Shown: positions 36,701-45,748 of the stretch, piece after piece
Position numbering within the stretch: position 1 is the stretch's first letter
Layout of the letters: the number at the start of each line of letters is the position of its first letter
DNA from: Desulfitibacter alkalitolerans DSM 16504
Lineage (GTDB): Bacteria > Bacillota > DSM-16504 > Desulfitibacterales > Desulfitibacteraceae
Assembly (NCBI RefSeq): GCF_000620305.1
Contig: NZ_KK211101.1
Location: forward strand, 62,001 to 126,000
DNA length: 64,000 nucleotides
Reading direction: 5' to 3'
Notes under the pieces: model-generated
Database searches by the model: none
What the model was told of the DNA's origin: nothing
What the model saw: the letters and a program-made list of their open reading frames with translations, nothing else
Position numbers and translations under genes: made by a program

Positions 36701-37062
36701 GTATGGAATCCAGACTGTCTAGAGTAATGGCTAAAAAGTCGGGTGGGGAAACCCAAACTCCCTTTTATATTTCTGTTTTAGCTTCTTTTGTTCAGTTATA
36801 CAGGATAAAAAACAAAAATCAGGACAATACAGTAAGAATAATTGTTTTTGATGAAGCTTATAGCAAAATGGATCACCAGCGCATTAAAGAAAGTATAAAT
36901 TTAATCCGCAAGCTCGATCTCCAGGTAATCCTTTCTGCTCCAACAGAAAAGATTGGGGATATAGCTCCCCTTGTTGACAGGAATCTTTGTGTTACAAGGA
37001 TAAAAAGTGAAACTATTATAAAAGCATTTGACCCCAAAGAAATTAGAGAGATGGGGGCTTGA
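33724..37062 (+). CDS. jetC: Wadjet SMC-like ATPase JetC (MukB-like)
   Basis: A 1,112-residue SMC-family ATPase. Walker A is GKNGAGKST near residues 30-40. Two long antiparallel coiled coils (about 230-460 and 640-900) flank a hinge-like region, and the C-terminal head has the signature KKSGGETQTPFY (about 1003-1014) and Walker B IIVFDEAYSKMD (about 1038-1049). With JetA and JetB it would extrude loops on circular DNA and detect small circles. The ATG at 33724 follows AGGAAGG; several further Met codons are possible starts. The length is normal and no frameshift is visible. Confidence 0.95.
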   Translation: MLKLMTRMLLINWHYIKYQVIEFSNINFLTGKNGAGKSTIIDALQLVLLGDTSGYYFNKAANDKSQRSLKGYLRGEVAEDEDTNTVYLRNDDFSSYLVLEFHDQKINKYFCLGIVFDSYGDGSHDHQFFYLNDKLPDSHFIDQGTELNRKALKAFFLNNYARGQYEFFESNNRYQEVALGKLGQINKKFFRLLKKAVPFSPIMDIKGFISEFVCDVENKIDITDMQENIRYYKQLEHDLEIVKKKIEILKDIRTQYDSYNEELQRLKIQTYLVDRAMEEQLQEEINVSLESIKALKEKIAAARDQLDTKELELTSLNHKRDQLVERKIKSKEYSEKRELEDRIKALEKELEEIEQNKNSLTQIVKSIYYTWKEIDSWCQDNLKDMPSIEEELKNLLNIAGGSFNLITRESLSALKEIFQEYLNKINDYHAVKKRELDDLQQEIAKLSDEIKNLKHGIKAFPPAVVELKSLISQRLTAKYDKAIGPQIFADLLEIKSDRWRNAIEGYLNTQKFYLIIEPQYFVEALKIYDEFKLTHKIYDVGLVDIEKIMDRNPRSKVDSLAEEIETPNTYARAYANYLLGHVIKCDKVENLRNYKTAITPSCMLYHNYVARQINPARYETPYIGQRAIADQLRIKEERFKEVSKTSTGLEQLVHKLAQMRNTSNINDENIRSMLQGKDIIDRLPVVKKDWEEATRRLGSLDLSHLFKLEEELEKTEQNIAIVNKQIRQLENSQGKYSNEKEQKEKSIPNLEFNLRAKQDFIKNKYDASWIDGVGEPRFQQELKQGKDPANIINNFTTAVKGTQSRIDNKWNALLNKRAVYNRDHNGGFDINSPNNNAYNQELKSLEETLLVDYEEKIRDAKEKAQQQFKEDFISKLKKNIDDAQEQIDDLNKALKDVPFGRDKYRFKVIPSAQYRKYYDMITDDMLLEGLTLFSSAFQSKYQDIVEELFRQIIDVDEGLISADRREELNKNLDKFTDYRTYLDFDLVVTDDRGMESRLSRVMAKKSGGETQTPFYISVLASFVQLYRIKNKNQDNTVRIIVFDEAYSKMDHQRIKESINLIRKLDLQVILSAPTEKIGDIAPLVDRNLCVTRIKSETIIKAFDPKEIREMGA

Positions 37063-37063
37063 A

Positions 37064-38317
37064 ATGGATTTTAAAGCTCATATTTTAAATTCTTTGTTGG
37101 ATAAATATGAAAACAGCCTTCATTACCAGGGGAAAGCAAAAATAAATAGAAAGATAACCTTTAGCATTAACCAAAAAAGCCTTCCCTGGTACTATGATGG
37201 TGAGCAGCCTCACTTAAAGAAAGCTATTCATCAGATAGTTGACCAATTATCCAGCCAGGGTATCATATTTTATAAATGGCTGCCTTATGAAAAGGGCAAC
37301 CTGTTAGATTGTGTGTGGCTAAACCTTGAAAAGATAGAGCTAGCTTATAAAGCAGTTGTAAGAATTCCCAAAAGAGATCAGGTAAGGGAGGCAGTACTGG
37401 AATTAGAAGATATGCTGTCTGTTATCAAGCTTAGGTGGCTTAGGGATTTCATAATGGACTGCCTTGAAGAGTTAAAAGAGAAACAGAACTTTCCCTTGCT
37501 GCTCCCATTGCAAAAAGTACAAAGGGATTTGTTATTTAGAACCTTTAAAGGCCTGGAAGATAAAAATGATGCAGTTATTTTGGAGAGGATATTTAGTATT
37601 AAATATCTTGGTCATAGTAAAGCTTTTCAAAAGGAAGTAAAGAGGCTCTTAACAAAGATAGCAAATCAATATTTAATTAAAAGTCCTGACTACACTGAGG
37701 ACGAGATAATTGCGGAATTAGGTATTGAGAAGAATTCAGAAGAAATACTGGTATGGGGTCCAATAAGCTTGCAATATGGTGACACCATAATTGATTACTC
37801 AAAGATTCCCTTTGGTGGTGTTATTGATGCCAAGTATTTGCAGGACATTAGCATTTCCATGACCAATGTTTCAAAGGTAATCACCGTGGAAAACAAAACA
37901 AATTTTCATTACATGGTTGCTCAAGGGGATGATGAAGCTTCAAGAAATTCTCAACTCTTGATATATGTTGGTGGATTTCCAGGCCCAAAAAAAAGACAGC
38001 TTTTAGAAAAGCTGTATAATATGAACCCAGCTATTTCCTTTTATCACTGGGGAGATATTGATTTGGGAGGATTCAAGATATTTAATATATTAAGTAAGGT
38101 AATACCAATATTAGAACCTCTTTTCATGGATGAGGATACCCTGTTGAAATATAAGGATTATTGTGATGAAATAGACAATAGATATATAAAACAGTTGGAG
38201 ATACTAATGAAAAATGAGAACTATAAAACATTCTGGCCAGTTATTAAAATAATGATAAGAAAAAAGATTCGTCTAGAACAGGAAGCCCTCTTAACTGAGG
38301 ATAAGCTGGGAATCTAG
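37064..38317 (+). CDS. jetD: Wadjet nuclease JetD (DUF2220/Toprim)
   Basis: A 417-residue protein. The C-terminal Toprim-like domain has the acidic residues VENKTNFH (Glu near 274) and HWGDIDLGGFK (Asp-x-Asp near 329-331), related to the topoisomerase VI A fold. The N-terminal part is helical. In studied Wadjet systems JetD cleaves plasmid DNA after the JetABC motor has stalled. The ATG follows GGGGG and lies one base after the jetC stop. The catalytic residues are intact, so the system looks complete. Confidence 0.93.
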   Translation: MDFKAHILNSLLDKYENSLHYQGKAKINRKITFSINQKSLPWYYDGEQPHLKKAIHQIVDQLSSQGIIFYKWLPYEKGNLLDCVWLNLEKIELAYKAVVRIPKRDQVREAVLELEDMLSVIKLRWLRDFIMDCLEELKEKQNFPLLLPLQKVQRDLLFRTFKGLEDKNDAVILERIFSIKYLGHSKAFQKEVKRLLTKIANQYLIKSPDYTEDEIIAELGIEKNSEEILVWGPISLQYGDTIIDYSKIPFGGVIDAKYLQDISISMTNVSKVITVENKTNFHYMVAQGDDEASRNSQLLIYVGGFPGPKKRQLLEKLYNMNPAISFYHWGDIDLGGFKIFNILSKVIPILEPLFMDEDTLLKYKDYCDEIDNRYIKQLEILMKNENYKTFWPVIKIMIRKKIRLEQEALLTEDKLGI

Positions 38318-38428
38318 GTTACAAAAGATTCCAAGAGTAAATAATAAGATAATCTACATGTACCCATATATTTTACGAATGTGGCCATCACACGCAGGTA
38401 CTCTAAAAAATTCTAAAGGAGAATTAGT

Positions 38429-39823
38429 ATGGAAAAGGTGTTTGTAAGACAGCTTGTACGGGACACTAGTAGATATGCCAATAAAGAAGTGAGGCTTGAG
38501 GGTTGGATAAGAAGCAACAGGGATCAAAAATCCTTTGGATTTATCTCTTTAAATGACGGTACTCATTTCAATACTATACAAGTAGTGTATGAAAAGAATA
38601 TGCTGTCTAATTATGATGAGGTGGCAAGGTTGAGGGTGGGCTCAGCTGTGCAGGTTAAGGGGTTATTGGCAGAAACTCCCCAGGCTAAACAGCCTTTTGA
38701 AATCAAGGCTGCAGAAATAATCTTAGAGGGCGATTCACCTGAGGACTATCCTATACAACCCAAAAGACATACCAGGGAGTTTTTACGAGAGGTGGCACAC
38801 CTGCGTCCCAGGACTAATCTCTTTACAGCTGTATTTAGGGTAAGATCAATTCTTGCTTTTGCTGTCCATAGATTCTTCCAGGAAAAAGGTTTTATCTATG
38901 TTAACTCACCAATTATTACAGCAAGTGATGCCGAGGGTGCTGGGGAAATGTTCAGGGTCACTACTTTAGATCCAAAAAAACCACCCCTTACAGAGGATGG
39001 GCAGGTAGATTTTTCAAAGGATTTTTTTGCAAGGAAAACAAATCTGACAGTTAGCGGCCAGTTAGAAGCAGAAGTTTTTGCCCTGGCCTTTAGAGACGTA
39101 TACACCTTTGGCCCGACCTTTAGGGCTGAAAACTCAAATACAGCCAGACATGCAGCAGAGTTCTGGATGATAGAACCTGAAATTGCCTTTGCTGACCTGC
39201 AGGATAACATGCGATTAGCAGAGGAAATGATGAAATACATAATTTCTTATGTTTTAGAAAATGCCAGGGAAGAAATGGAATTTTTTAATGAATTTGTGGA
39301 AAAGGGTTTAAAAGAAAAATTACAAAAGATAATAAACTCGGAGTTTGCACAAATCTCCTATGGAGAGGCTATAAAAATTCTTCAAGAATCAGAACAGGAA
39401 TTTGAATATCCTGCAGAATGGGGCAAGGATTTACAAACTGAACATGAAAGATACCTGACAGAAATGGCATTTAAAAAGCCTGTCTTTGTAATAAACTATC
39501 CAAAGGAGATCAAGGCATTTTATATGCGGCTTAATGATGATGGGAAAACTGTTGCTGCAATGGACCTTCTAGTTCCAGGAGTGGGTGAAATAATTGGCGG
39601 CAGTCAAAGAGAAGAGAGATTAGAAGTATTAGAAAATAGAATGAAAGAATTTAATATTGAAAAAGAAGAGCTGTGGTGGTATCTGGACCTGAGAAAATAT
39701 GGAGGAGTGAAGCATGCTGGTTTTGGGTTAGGATTTGAAAGGGCTTTAATGTATATAACAGGAGTAAGCAACATTAGAGATGTTGTGCCATTTCCAAGAA
39801 CAGTAAAATCCTGTCACTTTTAA
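38429..39823 (+). CDS. asnS: Asparaginyl-tRNA synthetase
   Basis: A 464-residue class II aminoacyl-tRNA synthetase. The N-terminal OB-fold anticodon domain contains [19 protein letters not shown]. The class II core has [17 protein letters not shown], the motif 2 region [25 protein letters not shown], and motif 3 [16 protein letters not shown]. The Asn-type feature is the region [15 protein letters not shown] together with FRAENSNT, which distinguishes it from AspRS. AAAGGAG precedes the ATG. No T-box leader is present in the 110 bases upstream, so constitutive expression is likely. Confidence 0.96.
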   Translation: MEKVFVRQLVRDTSRYANKEVRLEGWIRSNRDQKSFGFISLNDGTHFNTIQVVYEKNMLSNYDEVARLRVGSAVQVKGLLAETPQAKQPFEIKAAEIILEGDSPEDYPIQPKRHTREFLREVAHLRPRTNLFTAVFRVRSILAFAVHRFFQEKGFIYVNSPIITASDAEGAGEMFRVTTLDPKKPPLTEDGQVDFSKDFFARKTNLTVSGQLEAEVFALAFRDVYTFGPTFRAENSNTARHAAEFWMIEPEIAFADLQDNMRLAEEMMKYIISYVLENAREEMEFFNEFVEKGLKEKLQKIINSEFAQISYGEAIKILQESEQEFEYPAEWGKDLQTEHERYLTEMAFKKPVFVINYPKEIKAFYMRLNDDGKTVAAMDLLVPGVGEIIGGSQREERLEVLENRMKEFNIEKEELWWYLDLRKYGGVKHAGFGLGFERALMYITGVSNIRDVVPFPRTVKSCHF

Positions 39824-39919
39824 TGAAATTGGTTTTTAAAGACTACATACAAAAAATCTAAGATGTGGTATTATAATGTTGTTTTTAATGAAACAGACAA
39901 GGCATAGGAAGTGATTAAA

Positions 39920-41092
39920 TTGACAAGCAGCAATGTAACTCGTCTGGAAATGGACGGTAGAGAAATAATCCTTATAGGCACAGCCCATGTTTCCAAAAAA
40001 AGTGCTGATGAGGTTGAAGAAATAATACAGCAGGAGCAGCCTGATACAGTTTGTGTAGAACTATGCCAGGCTAGATACCAGGGCATTACGGACGCCGACA
40101 GATGGAAAAATACAGATATAGTCAAGATTATTAAGGAAGGAAAGGCCTTAATACTGTTGATTAACTTAATATTGTCATCATATCAGAAGAGATTAGCAAG
40201 GCAGTTTGGTATTCAGCCAGGGCAGGAGATGATTCAGGGGATTAAATCTGCCCAGGAGATAGGAGCCACCCTTTGCCTGGCTGACCGGGATCTTCATACT
40301 ACCATGCGACGGCTTTGGAGAAGATTAGGCTTCATAGGAAAGATGAAGCTTTTCTTTCAGCTTATGATGAGCATGTTTGTTAATGAGGAAATTAGTGAAG
40401 AAGAATTAGAGAAAATGAAGAGCCAGGATATGCTAACCTCTGCATTAGATGAATTATCCAAGTCCTTTCCAGAATTCAAATCCATTGTCATTGACGAAAG
40501 GGACAAGTATCTAGCACAGAAAATAAAGGATGCACCAGGAAGCAAAATTGTTGCAGTATTAGGAGCAGGCCATGTACCAGGTATTAAAGATGAATTGTTT
40601 AAAGATAATGATTTAGAGGATCTTTCTAAGGTTCCACCCCCTTCCAAAGTAATGAAGGTAATAGCATGGAGCATACCTGTTATAATTATTGCCATAATTG
40701 CTTCTACCTTTTCTGTTGACAGGTCCGCAGGGGTCGATCAAATGATTAGCTGGATTCTTTGGAATGGTTCATTAGGTGCTTTAGGTACTCTCCTAGCCTT
40801 CGGGCATCCATTTTCCATTCTAACTGCTTTTGTTGTAGCACCCATTAGCTCTCTTAGCCCCCTCTTGGCGGCAGGCTGGTTTGCTGGTCTAACTGAAGCC
40901 CTGGTAAGGAAACCAAGTGTTAAAGATTTTGAGAGTTTATCTGAGGATGTACACTCTATAAAGGGCTTTTGGCGCAATAAGGTAACTCATATTCTTTTAG
41001 TAGTTGTCTTTGCTAACCTAGGCAGTACTCTTGGTACTGTAATTGGCGGAGCAGATGTTATAAGACATTTTATTAATACATTCTTTGGTTAA
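39920..41092 (+). CDS. TraB-family membrane protein
   Basis: A 390-residue TraB/GumN-related protein. The N-terminal domain has the family motifs GTAHVSKKSADEV, CVELCQARY, DRDLHTTMRR and VAVLGAGHVPGI, which form a putative metalloprotease-like or signalling fold with conserved Glu and His. The C-terminal 140 residues contain four or five membrane helices (VIAWSIPVIIIAIIAS, LGALGTLLAFGHPFSILTAF and others). This long form with a membrane tail is common in archaea and Clostridia; its function is unproven. A TTG start at 39920 with AGGAAGTG upstream is preferred to the GTG at 39911. Confidence 0.85.
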   Translation: MTSSNVTRLEMDGREIILIGTAHVSKKSADEVEEIIQQEQPDTVCVELCQARYQGITDADRWKNTDIVKIIKEGKALILLINLILSSYQKRLARQFGIQPGQEMIQGIKSAQEIGATLCLADRDLHTTMRRLWRRLGFIGKMKLFFQLMMSMFVNEEISEEELEKMKSQDMLTSALDELSKSFPEFKSIVIDERDKYLAQKIKDAPGSKIVAVLGAGHVPGIKDELFKDNDLEDLSKVPPPSKVMKVIAWSIPVIIIAIIASTFSVDRSAGVDQMISWILWNGSLGALGTLLAFGHPFSILTAFVVAPISSLSPLLAAGWFAGLTEALVRKPSVKDFESLSEDVHSIKGFWRNKVTHILLVVVFANLGSTLGTVIGGADVIRHFINTFFG

Positions 41093-41115
41093 TTAACTAA
41101 AGAATGTATTTTTCC
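41075..41115 (+). terminator. Terminator overlapping the TraB-family stop codon
   Basis: Perfect 12-base arms AATACATTCTTT and AAAGAATGTATT with a 12-base loop that contains the stop codon, followed by TTTCC. Confidence 0.85.
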
Positions 41116-41178
41116 TTTACACTATCAGAAAGTATAAGTTCCACAAGGTAGATAGTATTCACAAAGACTAAGGCTTCC

Positions 41179-41227
41179 GCCGACGTCAGAAGACTTGGCG
41201 CCCTAAAGGACTGGTATTTCTACGCAT
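41179..41227. repeat. Dispersed intergenic repeat, copy 1
   Basis: About 49 bases with the exact core CTTGGCGCCCT flanked by GTCAG and by GGA-TGG-A-TTCTA. A related segment lies at 57764-57814. Both copies lie between genes. Confidence 0.65.
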
Positions 41228-41241
41228 TAAAAATGCTAGAA

Positions 41242-42372
41242 CTACTGGCGCAAGCCAAGTTTTGTTTTATATAAAAATTTAGCATATTCCAAAAGGTTTA
41301 CATATGACTTATGTATGGTGTTCATATCATATGCCTTGTAAAAAGAGACCTTACTTGATAAACAGTTGTTTTCAATAAACCATAAATGGTCCCTTTTGTC
41401 CAGGCCAATGTCTATTGAAAGTTCTCCAGTAGGACCATAATATTGCTCCAGGCAATTATATATAATCTTTAATAATTTGCTTATTCTGTTTTTAAGAATG
41501 ATAACTGCTTCATCTGAGTACTTCATATAGCTTTTAAAAAAGGCTTCAAATTTTATGCTGGCAGCATGGGTCGTTATTGGTGCATTTTTATTACCAATAC
41601 GAAGTGAAAGGGCTGCTATAACAATATCTCCATGACCATTCTTTTGCAGCTCGGCTCTCATATCTACAATACTATTATCTATTTCAACTAAATCAATAGC
41701 CTCCTGAATAAGGAAGCTCCTTTTCCCATAAAACTTCTGGACTTCATTAACAAGGTTGTTAAAATCATCAGTTTTAATAATATGGAGCCTATTAATATAA
41801 TACTTAATTTCATAACCTCCTAAAGGCAGCTTGGAAATGCTCAGTACGCCTCTTCCAAGACTACTCTGGCATTCTTTTAAATAGACCTTTGAATACATTT
41901 TGAGCATTTTTTTAAGGTCATCAGGTGTACTATAGTAGATTGTGTCTGGTAAATGAGGTCCTATGCTTTTGTTCTGTGATAAATAATTATAGACTTCCCA
42001 TTTGTTAAAGGTGAACAAGTAGTTTAAAGTCCTGATATCTCGCCTTTCCAACTGTTTTAAAAAGACATTATTTAATTTGTGCTCTTTTTTTGTGCCATAT
42101 GATTTATAAACTACGTCAGGATAGGGGAGTTTGTGACGTTCCCATCTACCCAAGACTTTATTATAAGCAATTCCATATACTAAATTTTCATGTAGGTCAT
42201 TTATAGAGAAAAAGTAGATGGTAGTTTTGGCTTCTTCATTAGCCCTGAGCAGACATAAATGCTTTTTCAAAGGTTCTTGCCTTTCGATCAGCTTGGCAGC
42301 ATGATTATCTTTAATAAGTATCCCTACAATAGGTCTAGCATAAGTTTTTGATAAGCAATAACCATCATTCAT
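41242..42372 (-). CDS. YheC/YheD family ATP-grasp protein
   Basis: A 376-residue protein of the YheC/YheD family, which in Bacillus are found in the endospore coat. An N-terminal domain (VGILIKDNHAAKLIER, then SINDLHENLVYGIAYN) precedes an ATP-grasp domain with VYLKECQSSLGRGVLSISK, SFLIQEAIDLVEIDN, MRAELQKNGHGD and the metal-binding end LSIDIGLDKRDHLWFIENN. It probably ligates a carboxylate and an amine, but no reaction has been established. The gene is alone on the minus strand and starts about 140 bases from the divergent WYL regulator. Confidence 0.85.
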   Translation of the reverse strand: MNDGYCLSKTYARPIVGILIKDNHAAKLIERQEPLKKHLCLLRANEEAKTTIYFFSINDLHENLVYGIAYNKVLGRWERHKLPYPDVVYKSYGTKKEHKLNNVFLKQLERRDIRTLNYLFTFNKWEVYNYLSQNKSIGPHLPDTIYYSTPDDLKKMLKMYSKVYLKECQSSLGRGVLSISKLPLGGYEIKYYINRLHIIKTDDFNNLVNEVQKFYGKRSFLIQEAIDLVEIDNSIVDMRAELQKNGHGDIVIAALSLRIGNKNAPITTHAASIKFEAFFKSYMKYSDEAVIILKNRISKLLKIIYNCLEQYYGPTGELSIDIGLDKRDHLWFIENNCLSSKVSFYKAYDMNTIHKSYVNLLEYAKFLYKTKLGLRQ

Positions 42373-42514
42373 TTAAAATTCACCTTTCCCTCACTTACCA
42401 TTTATAGTATGTTAAAATGGATTAAACCAAGTAATTAATCGTCTTACCAGTATTTTATTATGTACAATGCTCCCTGGTGTCAATATTTTGATTTTAAAGT
42501 GGCAGGTGTGGAAG

Positions 42515-43453
42515 GTGAAGGTTGACAGGTTAATATCTATTTTAATTCTCTTGTTACGGAGACAAAGGGTCCAGGCCAGAGAACTTGCCGGGATGTTTGA
42601 GGTTTCAGTAAGAACTATACTTAGAGATGTTGAGACGCTAAATCTAGCAGGAATTCCAGTAGTGACCTATCAAGGAGTAAACGGCGGTATAGGGCTTGCT
42701 GAAGGCTATCGGCTTGATAGGAGTATCCTTACCTCTGATGATATGGCCGCAATAATAACATCTCTAAGGGGACTTACTGGAACTATACCTGATACCAGGC
42801 ATGATGTGCTGGTAGAGAAACTTAAGAATACCCTTACCCAATCCCAGCTCGAGGGGCTCATGAGAAAGTCCAATCAGTTGATAATTGATTATGAACCCTG
42901 GGGAGAATCTGTTTTTTTAAGAAAAAAGTTAGCCGATATTCGCAGTGCTATTGAAAATGGTAGGAAGATTCAGTTTGCATATTCTGATTCAACCAGTCGG
43001 AAAACTAATCGTAAGGTGGAGCCATATTCTCTCGTTTTAAAGGGACAGAACTGGTATTTATACGCCTGGTGTATGCTGAGAAGTGACTTCAGACTGTTCA
43101 AGATTTCAAGAATTAAAGAGATGGTTATATTAGAAACAGGGTTTGAACCGCGGGATTTGCCCATGGATCACAGGAATTGGGAAAGGCAGTGGCAGAAGAC
43201 TGATAAGATGATTAGATTAGAGCTTATTTTTGAATCAGATATGGAAGAAAATATAGAAGAGTATTTTGGAAATGATTATACTATTACTGAGAAGGGTAAG
43301 ATCAGGCTTTACTTGGAGCTTCCAGAAAACACCTGGTTATATGGTTTCTTGCTAAGCTTTGGTGATAGGGTTGAGGTTATTAATCCCCCTCATATCCGTT
43401 CCATTATTACGTCAACAGCGGAAAAAATTTGTAATATATATAAACAACCATGA
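42515..43453 (+). CDS. WYL-domain transcriptional regulator (YafY/DeoR-like)
   Basis: A 312-residue regulator. The N-terminal helix-turn-helix (VQARELAGMFEVSVRTILRDVETL) is of the HTH_11 type. The WYL domain (about residues 145-220) holds FAYSDSTSRKTNRKVEPYSLVLKGQNWYLYAWC and the DFRLFKISRI end, and a WCX domain follows. WYL domains sense small molecules or nucleic acids. A GTG start at 42515 gives the usual N-terminus; the frame extends 16 codons upstream without a binding site. The next gene, encoding a GyrI-like effector-binding protein, lies 60 bases downstream and is probably co-expressed. Confidence 0.88.
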   Translation: MKVDRLISILILLLRRQRVQARELAGMFEVSVRTILRDVETLNLAGIPVVTYQGVNGGIGLAEGYRLDRSILTSDDMAAIITSLRGLTGTIPDTRHDVLVEKLKNTLTQSQLEGLMRKSNQLIIDYEPWGESVFLRKKLADIRSAIENGRKIQFAYSDSTSRKTNRKVEPYSLVLKGQNWYLYAWCMLRSDFRLFKISRIKEMVILETGFEPRDLPMDHRNWERQWQKTDKMIRLELIFESDMEENIEEYFGNDYTITEKGKIRLYLELPENTWLYGFLLSFGDRVEVINPPHIRSIITSTAEKICNIYKQP

Positions 43454-43512
43454 CATACTGTTGTCATGGTTATAATTGTATAATGGAGAAAAAAGCTAAG
43501 GAGGCAGTATTT

Positions 43513-43971
43513 ATGGAATACAAATTTGAAATATTTAAGCAAGAAGCTCAACCTGTATTATCAATTCGTAAAAGAACATCAGTTGACAAATTATCTGATG
43601 AAATAGGCAAGGCCTATGGAGTAATAATGGAGTATATGAATGAAGTGGGAGAGCAGCCACTTGAAGCACCCTTTGTTGCATATTATAACTTGGACATGAG
43701 TGATTTAGATGTGGAAATGGGGTTTCCAGTCTCAAAGCCTATTGCTGGAAGGGGAGACATAAACCAGAGTAAGATCCCAGCAAGCAGGTGTGTTTCTTAT
43801 CTTTACAAGGGGCCTTATAATGGAATGGAACCCGTTTACAATGCCATGACACAGTGGATTGCCGAACAAGGTTACACACCCACGGGAATTGCATATGAAT
43901 ACTACTTTAATTCCCCTAATGAGGTGCCAGAAAGTGAACTACTGACTAAAATAGTATTTCCTCTTAAATAA
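43513..43971 (+). CDS. GyrI-like/AraC effector-binding domain protein
   Basis: A 152-residue stand-alone GyrI-like domain (SHV fold): VLSIRKRTSVDKLSDEIGKAYG, DVEMGFPVSKPIAGRG, KIPASRCVSYLYKGPYNGM and YEYYFNSPNEVPESELLTKIVFPL are the usual blocks. It binds small hydrophobic or cationic ligands in related regulators. A strong AAGGAGG (43498-43504) sets the start; the frame begins 21 codons earlier without support. It follows the WYL regulator gene and may act on the same signal. Confidence 0.88.
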   Translation: MEYKFEIFKQEAQPVLSIRKRTSVDKLSDEIGKAYGVIMEYMNEVGEQPLEAPFVAYYNLDMSDLDVEMGFPVSKPIAGRGDINQSKIPASRCVSYLYKGPYNGMEPVYNAMTQWIAEQGYTPTGIAYEYYFNSPNEVPESELLTKIVFPLK

Positions 43972-44013
43972 AGTAATAAGCAATAAATTGTAGAAAGTGG
44001 GTGAAAGGTGCTA

Positions 44014-44454
44014 ATGTGTGATTTAATTCAGGATCCAACCCATACTCCCACCTTTGATGAAATATCCAGTTATATAAATAATACGGCAAGGGCACTTTGG
44101 GAGGATATGAATACCTTTATTAAGAATACCTATAAAGCAGCAACTAGAATTACGTACAGTAAATGCTCAGCCAAGCCCGGGTGGAATGTAAAATACCAGA
44201 AATCAGGCAAGTCCCTCTGCACCCTTTATCCAGAGAAAGAGTCCTTTGTTGTTCTTGTAGTTATAAAAACAGACCTAACAGAAGCGGTGGAGGCCATGCA
44301 GGTAGACTATCAACCAGAGGTTTTAGAAATTGTTAGGACTGCCAAGCCCTTTAATGGGACATTGTGGCTGATGATACCAGTAGTGTCAGAGAAGGTATTG
44401 GAAAATGTCAAGCAGCTTTTGCTCCTCAAGCATGGAGTTAACACCAGATTTTGA
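44014..44454 (+). CDS. DUF3788 family protein
   Basis: A 146-residue soluble protein with the DUF3788 pattern: a helical start (ALWEDMNTFIKNTYKA), WNVKYQKSGKSLCTLYPEKESFVVLVVI, and GTLWLMIPVVSEKVLENV near the end. Members are uncharacterised and often sit beside effector-binding or stress genes. AAAGGTG precedes the ATG at 44014; a GTG two codons earlier is also possible. It ends the WYL-GyrI-DUF3788 group, which a terminator follows. Confidence 0.8.
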   Translation: MCDLIQDPTHTPTFDEISSYINNTARALWEDMNTFIKNTYKAATRITYSKCSAKPGWNVKYQKSGKSLCTLYPEKESFVVLVVIKTDLTEAVEAMQVDYQPEVLEIVRTAKPFNGTLWLMIPVVSEKVLENVKQLLLLKHGVNTRF

Positions 44455-44480
44455 GATTAAAAGACCATTATTACAGGCTA

Positions 44481-44520
44481 ACCCTAATGGGGAAGAAATC
44501 CTACCATTAGGGTCTATTTT
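44481..44520. terminator. Terminator between convergent genes
   Basis: ACCCTAATGG and CCATTAGGGT (10-base arms) with a 13-base loop, followed by CTATTTTTT. It overlaps the end of the convergent exporter gene. Confidence 0.85.
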
Positions 44521-44945
44521 TTAGCCATAAAGTGCATCAAAAACTTCATAATCAGGGTATTTACAGCAATAGCCATGGCTATTGTACCTGCAGCAAGCAT
44601 GGCATGGGTTCCAGTTTGTACAGCGGCAGTGTAGTCATTTTGCACAGCAAACTGCATTGTTTTATAAAGACCTAAACCTGGAACTAGAGGAATCACTGCA
44701 ATGGTTATAAAAGTGGTAGTGGCCATTTTCATTACCCTTGCTGCTATTTCACTTAAGGCTGCCATTACAAAAGTACCAAGAAAATATCCTGTAAGGCCTG
44801 CCCCTATTATGGTATTGGAGAGCATAAACACCAGGTATCCAATACCTGCTATGCTTGCTGTAACAAGAACTGAGCGCCTGGGTACATTAAACAAGAAGGA
44901 AAAAAACAAGGCAGCCAGAAACGCATAGAAAACTTGTTGGACCAT
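44514..44945 (-). CDS. Threonine/serine exporter small subunit (ThrE_2, DUF3815)
   Basis: A 143-residue membrane protein with four helices and the ThrE_2 blocks FFSFLFNVPRRSVLVTASIAGIGYL and PGLGLYKTMQFAVQNDY. It forms the C-terminal half of ThrE-type amino acid exporters, here a separate gene. It overlaps the partner gene by one base. Confidence 0.88.
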   Translation of the reverse strand: MVQQVFYAFLAALFFSFLFNVPRRSVLVTASIAGIGYLVFMLSNTIIGAGLTGYFLGTFVMAALSEIAARVMKMATTTFITIAVIPLVPGLGLYKTMQFAVQNDYTAAVQTGTHAMLAAGTIAMAIAVNTLIMKFLMHFMAKK

Positions 44946-45748
44946 TATAGACTAAAGCCTCCCCCCATTAATAACCATGTTTTTAGAACAATCATTACAC
45001 CTACTGCCAGGGCAACGGCCACAATTAAAGCCTCAGTACCACGGGCAATCCCTGAAACCAGATCACCTCTCATGGAATCCCGGATAGCATTAGTCATTGC
45101 CAGTCCAGGTAATAATGGCATTATTCCACCACTGATGATAAGCTCGAGGTTGCCCGTGGAGAAGATCTGAGTTGCTGCTATGGCTATTAAGGCAGTGATA
45201 ATACCTCCTGTTAAGCTAATAATAAAATGAAACATGTCCTCCCTTTTGAAAAAGAAAGCTGCAAGCTGAACTATTGCGCCGCTAAATGCTGCAATAGAAA
45301 AATCAAAAAGACCACCACCAAAAAGCAGGGTAAAAAAGCCAGCCGACAAACCTGCAGCCAATGTGGGATATAACCTTTTTTCCGGTGAAGCGGCCAGCAT
45401 GTCCTCTAACTGCAGTATTGCTTGATCTAAGGTTATGATGCCGGATGTAATCTGCCGAGAAATGGTATTGGCAGAGTTTACCTTTGCAAGATCTACAGTG
45501 CGTTTTTTTACCCTTTTTATGACTGTATGGTTATTAGAAACACCATTTAAGGACACGGAGATAAATACACCTGTAGGAATAACAATTGCTTCAACCTCTT
45601 TAAAGCTGAAGCTTTGGCAGATGCGCATAATTGTATCCTCAACCCGATAGGTTTCAGCACCATTTTCCAACATAATTTGGGAAATGAGCTTGGCTGTCTT
45701 TAATATTTTGTTTATATCCATCTCAGTACTGGATTTCAAAGGTTTCAA
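44945..45748 (-). CDS. Threonine/serine exporter large subunit (ThrE_1, DUF1212)
   Basis: A 267-residue protein with the N-terminal ThrE_1 domain (MLENGAETYRVEDTIMRIC, then IVIPTGVFISVSLNG) and five C-terminal membrane helices (for example LYPTLAAGLSAGFFTLLFGG and ISGGIMPLLPGLAMTNAIRD). With the small subunit it would export threonine, serine or related compounds. A TTG start preceded by AAAGGTGG is preferred; an in-frame ATG lies nine codons later. Confidence 0.88.
   Translation of the reverse strand: MKPLKSSTEMDINKILKTAKLISQIMLENGAETYRVEDTIMRICQSFSFKEVEAIVIPTGVFISVSLNGVSNNHTVIKRVKKRTVDLAKVNSANTISRQITSGIITLDQAILQLEDMLAASPEKRLYPTLAAGLSAGFFTLLFGGGLFDFSIAAFSGAIVQLAAFFFKREDMFHFIISLTGGIITALIAIAATQIFSTGNLELIISGGIMPLLPGLAMTNAIRDSMRGDLVSGIARGTEALIVAVALAVGVMIVLKTWLLMGGGFSL

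Noticed and set aside
38318-38428. T-box leader before asnS
   Set aside because: The gap is only about 110 bases and lacks the conserved T-box sequence and specifier stem.
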